Numbered from the stretch's first letter, positions 53,596 through 63,619 are shown. The stretch: DNA of 64,000 nucleotides from Mesorhizobium comanense (GCF_005503535.1 NZ_SCNN01000001.1:620001-684000), one strand, 5' to 3'. The notes: generated by a model not told the origin, from the letters alone. Translations and numbers: made by a program.

Positions 53596-55818
53596 ATGGC
53601 AAGCTATACGAATTTCACGCTCGACACCGACGCCGACGGCATCGTGCTGGTCACCTGGAACATGCCGGACCGCTCGATGAACGTGTTCACCGAGGAGGTG
53701 ATGCGTGAACTGAACGCCATCGTCGATCACGTCGCGGGCGATGCCGCCGTCAAGGGCGTCGTCATCACCTCCGGCAAGGACACGTTCTCCGGCGGCGCCG
53801 ACATCACCATGCTGCAGAAGATGCTGGCTACTTTCGCGGCCGAAAAGGGCAAGGACGTCGAAAAGGCGACCAAGGCGCTGTTCGAGAATGCCGGCTATAT
53901 GACCGGCCTGTTTCGCAAGATCGAGACGTCGGGCAAGCCCTGGGTGTCGGCGATCAACGGCACCTGCATGGGCGGCGCGTTCGAGATGTCGCTGGCTTGC
54001 CACGGCCGTGTCGCGGCCGATAGCGACAAGGTGAAGATGGCGCTTCCTGAAGTGAAGATCGGCATCTTCCCTGGCGCCGGCGGCACCCAGCGCGTGCCGC
54101 GGCTGACCGACCAGCAGCAGGCGTTGCAGATGCTGACGTCGGGCCAGAACCTGTCGCCGCAGAAGGCCAAGGCCATGGGACTGATCCATGAGGTCGCTGA
54201 GCCGGCCAAGCTGGTCGAGACCGCCAAGGCGATGATCAGGAACGGCCTGAAGCCGGTGGCGCCGTGGGACGAGAAGGGCTTCAAGCTGCCCGGCGGCCAG
54301 ATCTATTCGCCTGCGGGTTTCAATCTGTGGCCGCCGGCCATCGCCATCCTGCGCCGCGAAACCTACGGCAATTATCCAGCCGCGGCCGCGATCCTGAAAT
54401 GCGTCTACGAAGGCCTGCTGGTGCCGTTCGACACCGCGCTCAGGATCGAGCAGCGCTATTTCACCGAGATCATGCAGACGAAGGAGGCGGCGGCCATGAT
54501 CCGCTCGCTCTTCGTGTCGCTGCAAGAGTTGAACAAGGGCGCCCGCCGCCCGGCTGGCGTGGCTGAAACCAAGTTCAAGAAGATCGGCATCCTCGGCGCC
54601 GGCTTCATGGGCGCCGGCATCGCCTATGTCACCGCCAAGGCCGGCATCCCGGTGGTGCTGCTCGACAGAGACACGGAGTCGGCTCAGAAGGGCAAGGCCC
54701 ATTCCGACAACCTGGTTTCGGATCAGGTGAAGAAAGGCCGCGCCAAACCCGAGGAGAGGGACAAGCTGCTGTCGCTGATCACGCCGACCGCAGACTATGC
54801 CGATCTCGCCGGCTGCGACCTCGTGGTCGAGGCGGTGTTCGAGGATTCGGGCGTCAAGAAGGCCGCCACCGAACAGGCCGAGGCAGTGCTGAAATCGTCG
54901 GCGATCTTCGCCTCCAACACCTCGACCATCCCGATCACCGGCCTGGCGAAGAATTCGGCGCGGCCGAAAAATTTCATCGGCATCCATTTCTTCTCGCCGG
55001 TCGACAAGATGATGCTGGTCGAGATCATCCTCGGCAAGAAGACCGGTGACAAGGCGCTCGCGGTCGCGATCGATTTCGTGCGCGCCATCAAGAAGACGCC
55101 GATCGTCGTCAACGACACGCGCGGCTTCTACGTCAACCGCTGCGTGCTGCGCTACATGTCGGAAGCCTACAAGATGCTGATCGAGGGCGTTCCGGCGCCG
55201 ATGATCGAGAATGCGGCTAAGGCCGCCGGCATGCCGGTCGGCCCGCTGGCGCTGACCGACGAGACCGCGATCGACCTTGCCCAGAAGATCATGAAGCAGA
55301 CCATCAGGGATCTCGGCGACAAGGCCGTCGATCCCCGCCAGATGGCGCTGATCAACACCATGGTCGACGACCACGGCCGCTTCGGCCGCAAGAATGGCAA
55401 GGGCTTTTACGACTACCCGGCCAAGCCCGCCAAGAAGAAGCTGTGGCCCGGCCTCAAGGATCTCTATCCGCAGCAGAAGGCCGATAAGGTCGATTATGAG
55501 GAATTGCAGCAGCGCCTGCTCGTCACCATCGCGCTGGAAGCGGCGCGGGTGATGGAAGAGGGCATCGTCACCGATCCGCGCGAGGCCGATGTCGGCTCGA
55601 TCCTGGCCTTCGGCTTCGCGCCCTACACGGGTGGCGCTCTGTCCTACATCGACGGCATCGGTGCGAAGCGCTTCGTCAAGATCGCCAAGGGCCTGCAGAA
55701 GAAATACGGCGCCGAATTCAAGGCGCCCAAGCTTTTGCTCGACATGGCGGAGAAGGGCGAGACCTTCTACCAGCGCTTCGACCCCTATCAGAAGGGCGAG
55801 GTCAAGCAGGCCGCCTGA
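53596..55818 (+). CDS. FadJ-type enoyl-CoA hydratase/3-hydroxyacyl-CoA dehydrogenase fusion
   Basis: A 740-residue bifunctional beta-oxidation enzyme. N-terminal crotonase domain (residues about 1-190) with GACINGTCMGGAFE-like oxyanion segment and PEVKIGIFPGAGGTQRVP, then an NAD-binding 3-hydroxyacyl-CoA dehydrogenase with GILGAGFMGAGIAYV near residue 330 and the catalytic His/Glu in GIHFFSPVDKMMLVEII. The ATG at 53596 follows GAGGGGGACAAAG; a TTG 18 bases upstream would overlap the previous stop. Closes the fatty-acid degradation cycle of this operon. Confidence 0.94.
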   Translation: MASYTNFTLDTDADGIVLVTWNMPDRSMNVFTEEVMRELNAIVDHVAGDAAVKGVVITSGKDTFSGGADITMLQKMLATFAAEKGKDVEKATKALFENAGYMTGLFRKIETSGKPWVSAINGTCMGGAFEMSLACHGRVAADSDKVKMALPEVKIGIFPGAGGTQRVPRLTDQQQALQMLTSGQNLSPQKAKAMGLIHEVAEPAKLVETAKAMIRNGLKPVAPWDEKGFKLPGGQIYSPAGFNLWPPAIAILRRETYGNYPAAAAILKCVYEGLLVPFDTALRIEQRYFTEIMQTKEAAAMIRSLFVSLQELNKGARRPAGVAETKFKKIGILGAGFMGAGIAYVTAKAGIPVVLLDRDTESAQKGKAHSDNLVSDQVKKGRAKPEERDKLLSLITPTADYADLAGCDLVVEAVFEDSGVKKAATEQAEAVLKSSAIFASNTSTIPITGLAKNSARPKNFIGIHFFSPVDKMMLVEIILGKKTGDKALAVAIDFVRAIKKTPIVVNDTRGFYVNRCVLRYMSEAYKMLIEGVPAPMIENAAKAAGMPVGPLALTDETAIDLAQKIMKQTIRDLGDKAVDPRQMALINTMVDDHGRFGRKNGKGFYDYPAKPAKKKLWPGLKDLYPQQKADKVDYEELQQRLLVTIALEAARVMEEGIVTDPREADVGSILAFGFAPYTGGALSYIDGIGAKRFVKIAKGLQKKYGAEFKAPKLLLDMAEKGETFYQRFDPYQKGEVKQAA

Positions 55819-55830
55819 CGGGCGAAGGAA

Positions 55831-56373
55831 ATGTATGTCTGGGCGCGCATGGCGCGCATGCTGGCCACGACGCGAAGCCGTGGTCCCTATGTGATGGGTG
55901 CGGAAGGGCGGCTGGCTTTTCGCTGCCTGCCGACCGATATCGATTTCAACATCCATCTCAACAATGCGCGCTACATGATGCTGGCCGATCTCGGCCGTAT
56001 CGACCTGTTCGTCCGTGCCGGCCTCATCCGGCTGGCGCGCAAGAACGGCTGGGCACCGATGATGGGTGGGCTGCAGGCGGTCTACGCGCGCGAGATTCGG
56101 CTGTGGCGCTGCTTCGAAGTGGTGTCTTCGATCGAGACCTGGGAAGGCAGCCAGGTCATAGGCAAGCACCGTTTCGTCCTCGACAATGGCGAGACGGCCG
56201 CGCTGATCCTGACGACGGCCGGTGTCTACGACCGCAAGGCACGTAGCTTCATCGACATCGACGAGGTCGTGGCGGCGCTTGGCCGTGCTGCCGCGCCGCG
56301 CCCACCCACGGAAACCGAGCGCGCCTTCATCGCCTCGCACCGGAACCTGCGCGAACAGGCCAAGCGAAGCTGA
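55831..56373 (+). CDS. thioesterase-family protein
   Basis: Hot-dog-fold (4HBT) protein of 180 residues with the typical TDIDFNIHLNNARYMMLADLGRIDLF segment, in which the Asp near residue 38 would be catalytic. Such proteins cleave acyl-CoA or acyl-ACP thioesters. It follows FadJ by 12 bases as the last gene of the operon. Confidence 0.85.
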   Translation: MYVWARMARMLATTRSRGPYVMGAEGRLAFRCLPTDIDFNIHLNNARYMMLADLGRIDLFVRAGLIRLARKNGWAPMMGGLQAVYAREIRLWRCFEVVSSIETWEGSQVIGKHRFVLDNGETAALILTTAGVYDRKARSFIDIDEVVAALGRAAAPRPPTETERAFIASHRNLREQAKRS

Positions 56374-56429
56374 TCGGGCGGGCTCGATGGCCGGCCCGAC
56401 CGCGCCCGGCCGGTTCAGGTTCGGCTGCG

Positions 56430-58076
56430 TCAGTCCGGCGTTCCAAGCAGGAAGTCGGTTACCTCGTCCGAAAAGACCATCACCGTGTCGTCGAAGGCGA
56501 CGGCCCGCCTGCCTTGCGGGTCGGGCCGGCCGGCCGGCATGCCGTGCGCCACGAGCGCCTCGGCGCAGCCAACCCAGTCGCCGGCGCTTTCGGGCTCGTT
56601 GACGGACGCCCATCCGAGCGTCCCGCGCACATCGCCGCCGAAGCCGTGCCGTTCCTTCCAGTCGGCGCCGTGCTCCAGCAGGAACCGCGTGAGGCCGGCA
56701 TCGCCGCGAAACACCGCGTGGTTCAGCGCCGAGGCGTCCCAGTCGCCGCCGCGCGTCGCGATTGGCCAGCCGAGTCTGACCATTGTTTTCACCGCCTCGT
56801 CGCAACCTTGCGCGGCAAGCTCGGGCAGGAGCCTCAACTGCTGGTCCGACAGTGCGCCTGGCAAGTCGGGCCTGCGGGCTTTGATTGCGCGCGCCGCCGC
56901 TTCGTCGCCTTCTGCGCAGGCGGCGATGAACCGTTCCTCGTCGGGAAGCGGTTCGTCATCGCCCGGCTGCCGCAACAGCGCCGCGACATCCGGCAAGCCG
57001 AAGCGCAGCGCGACCTGATAGGCGCTCAAGCCTCCGGGGGTTCGCACCGATGGGTCGGCGCCCGCCGCGAGCAGCGCCTGGATATGGGCTGGAGAGCGCC
57101 GCCGCCGGATCGCCCATAAAAGCGGCCTTCCCCAATCGGCGGTCGGTTGACTGCCTGCAGGCTCATTCGGGTTGGCATCCGGTGCTGCAAGCAGCAATTG
57201 CAGGGCTTCCAGGCTGTCGAGATCGAGAACCCTGTAAAGCGCGTTCGAGCCGGTGACACGGGCGCCGGCTTCGAGCAGAAGCCGCGTGCAGGCCGGGTTC
57301 TCGAGTGAATGATAAAGCGATTCCCCATCGTTCGGATCAGCGCCGGCATCGAGCAGCAGCTTCGTCATCACCGGATCGTGGTTCTGGCCGGCGGCCCCAT
57401 AGAGCGCCGAGAGCGGATACTCCTGCGACGGCTTTTCCAGCGAGGCGGGCGGCCAGCGGCTGCCCACCGCCTGGTTCGGGTCGGCGCCTGCCTCAAGCAG
57501 GAGCCCGGCGGCGGCATGAAGAGCGTCACGGTAGCGCGGCAGCCGCGCCAGGCTCGAATGGGTCACGGCCATCAGCGGCGGCAGGGCGAGGGGGCCGCCC
57601 GCACGATTGACCCAGCCGGCATCTTGCCTGACAGCGCTGCGCAGCATCGCCCCGTCGCCAACCGCGCAGGCGAAGTACGCATCTCCCCCGACGAGATCCG
57701 GGCGGTCTTCGATCGCGCGGGCCGCGGCAGCCGGGCTCGCCCTGTTGGTGCTGCCGCTGATGTCACCGGCATAGATGAGCCCGGCCAGGGCGCGGATCGC
57801 GGAGGCCCGGTCGGCGCCAGACGCACGCTGCGCGACGACGAAGCTGCTCAGATCGCGCCATGAGGGAAATTCGTATTCGCGCGCCAGGCAGGACTGGGCG
57901 TCGTGCAGGCGCAGGCCGAGCGCGAGGATCGCCTTGTCTTCCAGGCCCGCCGCAGCCGGTAGCGCTTCGCGAAAGCGCGCAAGGGCGCCCGCTTCGCCGC
58001 GCCGATAGGCCACGAGCAGTTCCTTGGCCTGCTTCTTCAGCAGGTCGAGATCGGGACGGTTGGGGAGTCGTTTCAT
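56430..58076 (-). CDS. ankyrin-repeat protein
   Basis: A 548-residue protein with an N-terminal helical motif (KRLPNRPDLDLLKKQAKELL...LRLHDAQSCLAREYEFPSWRDL) that I associate with bacterial ankyrin proteins, and about seven ankyrin repeats (DPVMTKLLLDAGADPND, PAHIQALLAAGADPSVRTPGG, DAGLTRFLLEHGADWKER). Ankyrin arrays bind other proteins; no signal peptide or effector signal is seen, so its partner is unknown. The ATG at 58076 is preferred; the frame is open 16 codons further. Confidence 0.85.
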   Translation of the reverse strand: MKRLPNRPDLDLLKKQAKELLVAYRRGEAGALARFREALPAAAGLEDKAILALGLRLHDAQSCLAREYEFPSWRDLSSFVVAQRASGADRASAIRALAGLIYAGDISGSTNRASPAAAARAIEDRPDLVGGDAYFACAVGDGAMLRSAVRQDAGWVNRAGGPLALPPLMAVTHSSLARLPRYRDALHAAAGLLLEAGADPNQAVGSRWPPASLEKPSQEYPLSALYGAAGQNHDPVMTKLLLDAGADPNDGESLYHSLENPACTRLLLEAGARVTGSNALYRVLDLDSLEALQLLLAAPDANPNEPAGSQPTADWGRPLLWAIRRRRSPAHIQALLAAGADPSVRTPGGLSAYQVALRFGLPDVAALLRQPGDDEPLPDEERFIAACAEGDEAAARAIKARRPDLPGALSDQQLRLLPELAAQGCDEAVKTMVRLGWPIATRGGDWDASALNHAVFRGDAGLTRFLLEHGADWKERHGFGGDVRGTLGWASVNEPESAGDWVGCAEALVAHGMPAGRPDPQGRRAVAFDDTVMVFSDEVTDFLLGTPD

Positions 58077-58310
58077 GAAAACCTCCGTGCGTTCTTCGCC
58101 GAAGGTCCGCAAATCCGGCTGCACAAAGGTTTGGGTGTCAGCTCATCGATGCAAGTGGGTTCAACCCTTCCCGCGGACCCGGATGCGGCCTGCACCGCGG
58201 CTTGACCATAGGGTCATTCCGCGACCGGGGTCAATCCGGCAGCATCGGCGCCAGCTTGATCACACCTTTGCAGTCAGGCCGCGCAGGCTCTTTTGCAGCC
58301 GGTTGAAACG

Positions 58311-58334
58311 GTATATTAGTCATAGATAATATAC
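58311..58334 (+). promoter_or_regulatory. operator-like palindrome before a small gene
   Basis: Perfect eight-base inverted repeat GTATATTA (58311-58318) / TAATATAC (58327-58334) with an eight-base spacer, in the promoter position 18 bases before the start of the 58352 gene. AT-rich in otherwise GC-rich sequence, so a binding site for a transcription factor is likely; a TATAAT-like -10 may overlap it. Confidence 0.6.
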
Positions 58335-58351
58335 ATAGGAGGGCAGTTATC

Positions 58352-58654
58352 ATGCGCATGATGCTGAAAGTCACCGTTCCAACCGTCGAAGGCAACAAGG
58401 CGCTCAAGGACGGAAGCATGGAAAAGTTCATCGGGCACAGCCTGTCCGAGCTGAAGCCGGAAGCCGCCTATTTCACCGTGGAAAAGGGACAGCGCACGGC
58501 CTATTTGTTCGTCGACATGAAAGACAGCTCCGACATGCCCTATTATGGCGAGCGCTTCTTTCTTGCTTTCAATGCCGCCCTTGATTTCGTGCCGGTCATG
58601 AACGCCGAGGAGCTCAAGAAGGGGCTGCCCAAGGCTATGGCCGGGGTTGCATAG
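58352..58654 (+). CDS. small conserved-looking hypothetical protein
   Basis: A 100-residue soluble protein, MRMMLKVTVPTVEGNKALKDG..., with alternating strands and helices that suggest a ferredoxin-like (dimeric alpha-beta barrel) fold, as in stress-response or monooxygenase-like small proteins. No active-site motif is recognised. It has a good ribosome site (GGAGGG, eight bases before ATG) and a palindromic promoter, so it is probably expressed under control of a repressor. Function unknown. Confidence 0.7.
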   Translation: MRMMLKVTVPTVEGNKALKDGSMEKFIGHSLSELKPEAAYFTVEKGQRTAYLFVDMKDSSDMPYYGERFFLAFNAALDFVPVMNAEELKKGLPKAMAGVA

Positions 58655-58777
58655 CCTGCAACCGGACGCTGAGGCCGCGCAGATTTCTCGACGTTCCACC
58701 GGCGCGCCGATGGACAAGGGGGTGGTCGCGCGCTAGACAGGGAGAGGCATTTTTTCCTGTTCTGAAGGAGAGCGAGA

Positions 58778-59422
58778 TTGCTCTCACACGACCGCGTATG
58801 GGCCGCAATCGACGCTCTCGCCGAGCGCTATTCGCTCTCGGCTTCGGGCCTTGCGAGGCGCGCCGGGCTCGACTCGACCGCTTTCAACAAGTCGAAGCGG
58901 CTTTCATCCGACGGCCGGCCGCGTTGGCCGTCGACCGAATCGCTGGCCAAGATCATCGAGGCAACGGGGGCTTCCCTCGACGAGTTCACCGGACTGATCG
59001 AGGGCCGTAGCGTCCCCGGGGCTGTACCCGCCCGACGGCGCTCCGTACCGCTGCTTGGCTTTGCCCAGGCCGGCGCCGGCGGCTTCTTCGACGATGCCGG
59101 CTTTCCGGCGGGGCAGGGCTGGGACCTGGTGGAACTTCCGGCGCAATCGACCGAAAGCGCCTATGCGCTGCAGGTGCAGGGCGATTCCATGCTGCCGCTC
59201 TACCGCAATGGCGACGTGCTCATCGTCGAGCCGGGCGCGGCCACCCGCAAGGGCGACCGCGTCGTCGTCAAGACCACGTCGGGCGAAGTGATGGCCAAGG
59301 TGCTCGAGCGCCAGACCGTCAAGTCGATCGCCCTGGTCTCCCTCAATCCCGATCACCCTGACCGCGATATCGCCATGCGCGATGTCGAGTGGGTGGCGCG
59401 GATCGTGTGGGCGAGCCAGTAG
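58778..59422 (+). CDS. S24-family LexA/CI-like repressor
   Basis: A 214-residue autocleaving-type regulator: N-terminal helix-turn-helix (LSASGLARRAGLDSTAFNKSKR), a hinge with an Ala-Gly pair in FAQAGAGGFF as a possible cleavage site, and a C-terminal S24 domain with the nucleophile Ser in VQGDSMLPLYRNGD and the base Lys in GDRVVVKTTSGEVMAK. It begins with TTG after GAAGGAG. It is not LexA itself by length and start; phage- or stress-responsive regulation is likely. Followed after 6 bases by a nuclease-like gene. Confidence 0.86.
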   Translation: MLSHDRVWAAIDALAERYSLSASGLARRAGLDSTAFNKSKRLSSDGRPRWPSTESLAKIIEATGASLDEFTGLIEGRSVPGAVPARRRSVPLLGFAQAGAGGFFDDAGFPAGQGWDLVELPAQSTESAYALQVQGDSMLPLYRNGDVLIVEPGAATRKGDRVVVKTTSGEVMAKVLERQTVKSIALVSLNPDHPDRDIAMRDVEWVARIVWASQ

Positions 59423-59428
59423 GTCTGC

Positions 59429-60286
59429 GTGGTGCGGCTCCCTCATCTTGCCCTGGCGGTTTTGATGGTCCCGGTGATGGCCGGACTGGTCATTGTCGGC
59501 GGCCACAGGCTGAAAGGCCCTGAAAGCACTGTCGCGGTGGACCAGATCGATCCTGGCGCCGACATGGGGGCCGGGGCAGGCACCGAGGCGACGTCAGGGG
59601 AAAGCGCCACATCGGCAATCCCGGCACCCGGGCAAACACCGAAGCCGGCGGTGCATTCCAGGGCCATCGATCCGCAATTGGTCGCGCCGCCTGAACTACC
59701 TGCCGGCGATTTGGAGCGCATCGAGCCACGCGAGCCGCTGAGCAAGCTGGCGCTCGCCCCGCCGCCCAAGCCGAAGATGCCGGACGACTGGAACGGTACC
59801 AAGCTGTTTCAGCCGGTCGCGCCGGCCGCCGGCCTGATCGACGCCAAAGGCTACTCTGTCGCCGTTTCCGGCATCGACATCCTCAAGCCGGACGAGACAT
59901 GCACCACCGACGGCAAATCCTGGCCATGCGGCATCCGCGCACGAACGGCATTCCGCGGCTTCCTGCGTGGCCGCGCGGTGGTTTGCACGGTGCCGCCCGA
60001 AGGCGGGCGCGACCTGATCGCCGCCGAGTGCCGGATCGGCAAGCTGGATGTAGGCCAGTGGCTGGTTGAAAATGGCTGGGCGCGCGCCGCCAGCGACGGA
60101 CCCTATGTCGAGGCCGGCGACAAGGCGCAAAAGGCCAAGGTGGGTATTTTCGGATCGGCGCCGAACCTTGCCGGCATGCCCGCGGCGCCCGCCGCAGCCG
60201 CCCCGGCGCCCGAGGCGCCGGGTTCGATCCTGGAAGAGGACGGCGGCGTCCTCAAACCAGCTGGCCAGCCAGCGCCTTCCGAATGA
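59429..60286 (+). CDS. secreted degenerate staphylococcal-nuclease-like protein
   Basis: A 285-residue protein with an N-terminal membrane anchor or signal ([19 protein letters not shown]), a long Ala/Pro-rich linker (35-125) and an SNase-like domain (about 130-235: [24 protein letters not shown], then [18 protein letters not shown]). The nuclease catalytic Arg of the RLxGIDAPE motif and the DRYGR loop are not conserved (SVAVSGID and PEGGRDLIA), so catalysis is doubtful. Starts with GTG. Its 3' end overlaps the lysS end by 35 bases from the other strand. Confidence 0.75.
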   Translation: MVRLPHLALAVLMVPVMAGLVIVGGHRLKGPESTVAVDQIDPGADMGAGAGTEATSGESATSAIPAPGQTPKPAVHSRAIDPQLVAPPELPAGDLERIEPREPLSKLALAPPPKPKMPDDWNGTKLFQPVAPAAGLIDAKGYSVAVSGIDILKPDETCTTDGKSWPCGIRARTAFRGFLRGRAVVCTVPPEGGRDLIAAECRIGKLDVGQWLVENGWARAASDGPYVEAGDKAQKAKVGIFGSAPNLAGMPAAPAAAAPAPEAPGSILEEDGGVLKPAGQPAPSE

Positions 60287-61898
60287 GCTCGCGCGTTTCG
60301 GCGACGCCGTAGAGCGCGGCGAAGGAGCCGAAGCGCGGACCGCGCTCCTGGCCGATCAGCACCTGGTAGATCATCTGGAAGAAGGCGCCTGAAACGCCGG
60401 GCCCGCCCTCGGGGCTCTGCTTGGAATGGTCCTGGTAACGCTCGATCTTTCGCGCCACGTTGAGCGAGGCGTTCTGGATCGCTTCGCCGCTCGCACCCTC
60501 CGGCAGGTCGCCGAGCGCCTTTTCCAGAATTTGAAGCGCTTCGCGTTCGACGTCGTCGGCCGGGCGAAACGTTTTCGTCGGCTTCACGAAGTCGTCGAAA
60601 TAACGGATCGCATAGCCTGTCAGCCTGTCGAGCTCGGGATGGGTGGCCGGCGTCACGCCCGGGGCGTGGCGCGAGATGAAGCCCCACAGCACATCCTTGT
60701 TCTGCGCATTGGAGGCGCTGACAAGATTGAGCAGCAGCGAGAACGGCACCGGCATATCGATGGCGGGCGGGTTGCCGTCATGCATATGCCAGACCGGGTT
60801 GCCTAGCCGCTCCTTCCAATCCTGCCGAGGGTAGGCGGCGAGGAAGGTGTAATACTCGTCCACCGCCCTCGGAATGACGTCGAAATAGAGTTTCTTCGCC
60901 TGCCGTGGCCGCTGGTACATGTAGAGGCCGAGGCTCTCGGTCGGCGCATAGGTCAGCCATTCGTCGATGGTCAGGCCATTGCCCTTCGACTTCGAGATCT
61001 TCTGGCCGTTCTCGTCCAGGAACAGTTCGTAGACGAAATGCTCCGGCGCACGTCCGCCCAGTATGTTGCAGATGCGGTCATAGACCACCGCATTGGTCTG
61101 ATGGTCCTTGCCGAACATCTCGAAATCGACGCCGAGTGCCGCCCAGCGCATGCCGAAGTCCGGCTTCCACTGCAGCTTCACCTTGCCGCCGGTGATCGAA
61201 AGCGTGGTCTCGGTGCCCTCGTCGTCGAAGGTGATGGTGCCGGCCTTGGCGTCGACATGCTTCATGGGGACATAAAGCACGCGGCCGCTCCTGGGCGAAA
61301 TCGGCAGGAACGGGCTGTAGGTCGCCTGCCGCTCCGGCCCGAGCGTCGGCAGCATCACGGCCATGATCTGGTCGTAGCGTTCGGCCGCGCGAATGAGCAT
61401 CGCGTCGAAGCGGCCGGACTTGTAGTACTGCGTTGCGCTGGCGAACTCGTAGTCGAAGCCGAACGTGTCGAGGAAGCGGCAGAGCATCGCGTTGTTGTGG
61501 TCGGCGAAACTCGCATAATCGCCGCCGAACGGATTGGGCACCGAAGACAGCGGCTTGTGCAGATACGGCTCGAGCGCGGCGCGGTCCGGGACGTTGTCGG
61601 GGATCTTGCGCATGCCGTCCATGTCGTCGGAAAAGCACAGGAGCTTGGTCGCGACCTTGTCCTGCGTCAGGATGCGGAAGGCGTGGCGCACCATGGATGT
61701 GCGCGCCACCTCGCCGAATGTGCCGATATGCGGCAGGCCCGACGGCCCGTAGCCGGTCTCGAACAGGACCGTTGCGGGAAAATCACCGCCTTTGTAGCGC
61801 TCGATGATCTTTTTGGCTTCCTCGAACGGCCATGCCTTGCTCTCGGCCGCTGCCACCAGCAGTTCGGGGTTGAGATCGATGATGTTTGATCCCGCCAT
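60252..61898 (-). CDS. lysS: lysyl-tRNA synthetase, class I
   Basis: Attaches lysine to tRNA-Lys. The 548 residues show the class I fold: the HIGH motif in [13 protein letters not shown] (His57), and the KMSKS motif as KISKSKG near residue 303. This is the class I enzyme (archaeal-type), normal for most Alphaproteobacteria, unrelated to class II LysS. It converges on the nuclease-like gene with a 35-base overlap. Confidence 0.97.
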   Translation of the reverse strand: MAGSNIIDLNPELLVAAAESKAWPFEEAKKIIERYKGGDFPATVLFETGYGPSGLPHIGTFGEVARTSMVRHAFRILTQDKVATKLLCFSDDMDGMRKIPDNVPDRAALEPYLHKPLSSVPNPFGGDYASFADHNNAMLCRFLDTFGFDYEFASATQYYKSGRFDAMLIRAAERYDQIMAVMLPTLGPERQATYSPFLPISPRSGRVLYVPMKHVDAKAGTITFDDEGTETTLSITGGKVKLQWKPDFGMRWAALGVDFEMFGKDHQTNAVVYDRICNILGGRAPEHFVYELFLDENGQKISKSKGNGLTIDEWLTYAPTESLGLYMYQRPRQAKKLYFDVIPRAVDEYYTFLAAYPRQDWKERLGNPVWHMHDGNPPAIDMPVPFSLLLNLVSASNAQNKDVLWGFISRHAPGVTPATHPELDRLTGYAIRYFDDFVKPTKTFRPADDVEREALQILEKALGDLPEGASGEAIQNASLNVARKIERYQDHSKQSPEGGPGVSGAFFQMIYQVLIGQERGPRFGSFAALYGVAETRELIRKALAGQLV

Positions 61899-62071
61899 AA
61901 TCGTGTTTTCCAGTTATTCGTCGGCCAGACTGTTGGCTGGTACGGCCGCAGGTGTCGATTTTCATCCGGTCTCTAGGCGTGCATGGCCGGAGCGTCAACG
62001 CGTGGAGCGCCTTTTTCCTTGCGGCGCCAATGGCGCGTTCCTACCTTCGAAGCCCGTCAAAGGAGTAAAGA

Positions 62072-62485
62072 ATGCCGTCGCCGACCCCGCATGAAGCCTT
62101 GATCTACCTGATGGTCATCACGTCCGCCTCAGACCGTGACATGACCGATGTCGAATTGGCGCGGATCGGCGAAGTCGTCCGCTCATGGCCGGTGTTCGAG
62201 GATTTCAGGCACGACCGGCTGGTCGAGGTTGCCCAGGACTGCCAGCAGATGCTGCATGAAAAGGATGGTCTTGAAGGCGTTCTCGCACGCGTTGGCGAGG
62301 CCTTGCCTGAACGTCTCCGCGACACCGCCTATGCCGCCGCCTTTGAGGTCGCCGCCGTCGATCTCGAAATGCGCATGGAGGAGGTGCGGGTGCTGCAGCT
62401 TATCCGCCGGGAGCTCGATCTCGACACGCTGACCGTTGCCGCCATCGGCCGTGCCGCCAAGGCGCGCCTGCGCACACTGACCTGA
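62072..62485 (+). CDS. TerB-like protein
   Basis: A 137-residue all-helical acidic protein: LIYLMVITSASDRDMTDVELARIGEVVRSWPVF and AAFEVAAVDLEMRMEEVRVLQLIRRELDLD match the TerB/DjlA N-terminal helical domain, with acidic residues able to bind a divalent metal. It is divergent from lysS; no other ter gene is near. Exact role unknown. Confidence 0.75.
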   Translation: MPSPTPHEALIYLMVITSASDRDMTDVELARIGEVVRSWPVFEDFRHDRLVEVAQDCQQMLHEKDGLEGVLARVGEALPERLRDTAYAAAFEVAAVDLEMRMEEVRVLQLIRRELDLDTLTVAAIGRAAKARLRTLT

Positions 62486-62506
62486 GAGTCTCTTTGGCCG
62501 CGGCCC

Positions 62507-63358
62507 CTAGAAAAAGCTGACCGGAAAGTAGCGCAGGTAGAATTCGGCGAAGGTGCCCTTCATCGAAATCTCCTGTAGCGCATAGTCGAGCGCAGATGCC
62601 AGCGCCGGATTGTCCGCCTTCGTGGCGATGGCCAGGCCTGTTCCCAGATATTCAGGCGCGAGATAGGGACCGCCGGCAAAACGGCAGCAGCCGGCCGCAT
62701 CGGAGCCGCCGAGCCAGAAGGCGAAGCGCATGCCGTCGCCGAAGGCGGCATCGATCTTGCCCGCCTTGAGATCGCCGTAGAGGGCGTCCGGTCCATCGAA
62801 GGTGACGACCTGGACCGTTTTGAAATAGTCCCTCAGCATGCGCTCATGCGCCGAGCCCGCGATGACGCCGACGCGCTTGCCGCGCAGCTTGTCGAAGATC
62901 GGCTCCGCCAGCGCCTTGCTTTTCGGCATGATGAAGCGGGCTGGAAACTGCAGATAGGAGCGCGAGAAGGCGTATGCCTGGCGCGACTGCGCCGTGGCGG
63001 CGATGCCTGCGATGATCGCTTCGCCTTCGCCCTTATCGAGCGCGCCCTGGAGCTCGGCCCAGGGCAATGCCTGGATCTGGCATTTGTCGGCAACTCCGAG
63101 CTCCGCGCATATGGCGCGCGCCAGATCGATATGGAACCCGGACAGCTTTCCCGAGCCGTCGAGAAAGTTGAAGGGCGGAAAATCCGTGGTCGTCAGGAAT
63201 CGCAGTCGCGGCAGGGCCGAAAGATCCGGCTTGGGCAGCCGTTCCTTGGCGTCCCACAACACTGGCACCTGTGGCTCGGCGGCGTGCGCTCGGGCAGCCC
63301 ATGATGGCGCCGCGATCAGGGCCGCCGCCAGGATCAGGGACCTCCATTGCAACGCCAC
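62507..63358 (-). CDS. amino-acid-type periplasmic substrate-binding protein
   Basis: A 283-residue type 2 periplasmic binding protein (SBP_bac_3): signal peptide (SLILAAALIAAPSWAARAHAA), then LRFLTTTDFPPFNFLDGSGKLSGFHIDLARAICAELG and the binding-site Arg/Asp region LRGKRVGVIAGSAHERMLRDYFKT. The start is GTG at 63358 with GGAG seven bases upstream; the longer open frame is not supported. No permease or ATPase is adjacent; it is an orphan binding protein for polar amino acids or a related ligand. Confidence 0.83.
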   Translation of the reverse strand: MALQWRSLILAAALIAAPSWAARAHAAEPQVPVLWDAKERLPKPDLSALPRLRFLTTTDFPPFNFLDGSGKLSGFHIDLARAICAELGVADKCQIQALPWAELQGALDKGEGEAIIAGIAATAQSRQAYAFSRSYLQFPARFIMPKSKALAEPIFDKLRGKRVGVIAGSAHERMLRDYFKTVQVVTFDGPDALYGDLKAGKIDAAFGDGMRFAFWLGGSDAAGCCRFAGGPYLAPEYLGTGLAIATKADNPALASALDYALQEISMKGTFAEFYLRYFPVSFF

Positions 63359-63486
63359 GATAGAACTCCGCCCGCACTCACCTATGCACCGGTTTTGGTA
63401 CGAAAATGGTACAGGCACAATGGTTTTTGATTTCAACGCGCCAATTTCAGGATATGGTCTGGTGCGTTTGCAAACAGCGGTGGCTG

Positions 63487-63506
63487 CCCTGGTGGGGGTA
63501 CCAGGG
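63487..63506 (+). promoter_or_regulatory. 20-base lux-box-like palindrome
   Basis: Perfect seven-base inverted repeat CCCTGGT (63487-63493) / ACCAGGG (63500-63506) with a six-base centre. It contains CTG-N10-CAG, the spacing of LuxR-type operators, and lies 113 bases before a LuxR-family gene. Confidence 0.45.
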
Positions 63507-63619
63507 TCGAGAACCACAACCGGAAATGTGCGCGTTGCAATCCGCGGTCGGTGGCAAAGTGCGCGCAAGGCGCGGACCATCGATCCCAATGCATAAGGCA
63601 ACATGGGGTTGATGTTGCG

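Noticed and set aside
53530..56805. Minus-strand open frame of over 1000 codons across the beta-oxidation genes
   Set aside because: It lies antisense to FadJ and thioesterase genes with intact catalytic motifs, and its translation is a repetitive Arg/His/Asp-rich shadow typical of high-GC third-position bias.
58778..60286. Prophage remnant around the S24 repressor
   Set aside because: No integrase, structural phage gene or attachment site is nearby; flanking genes are chromosomal.
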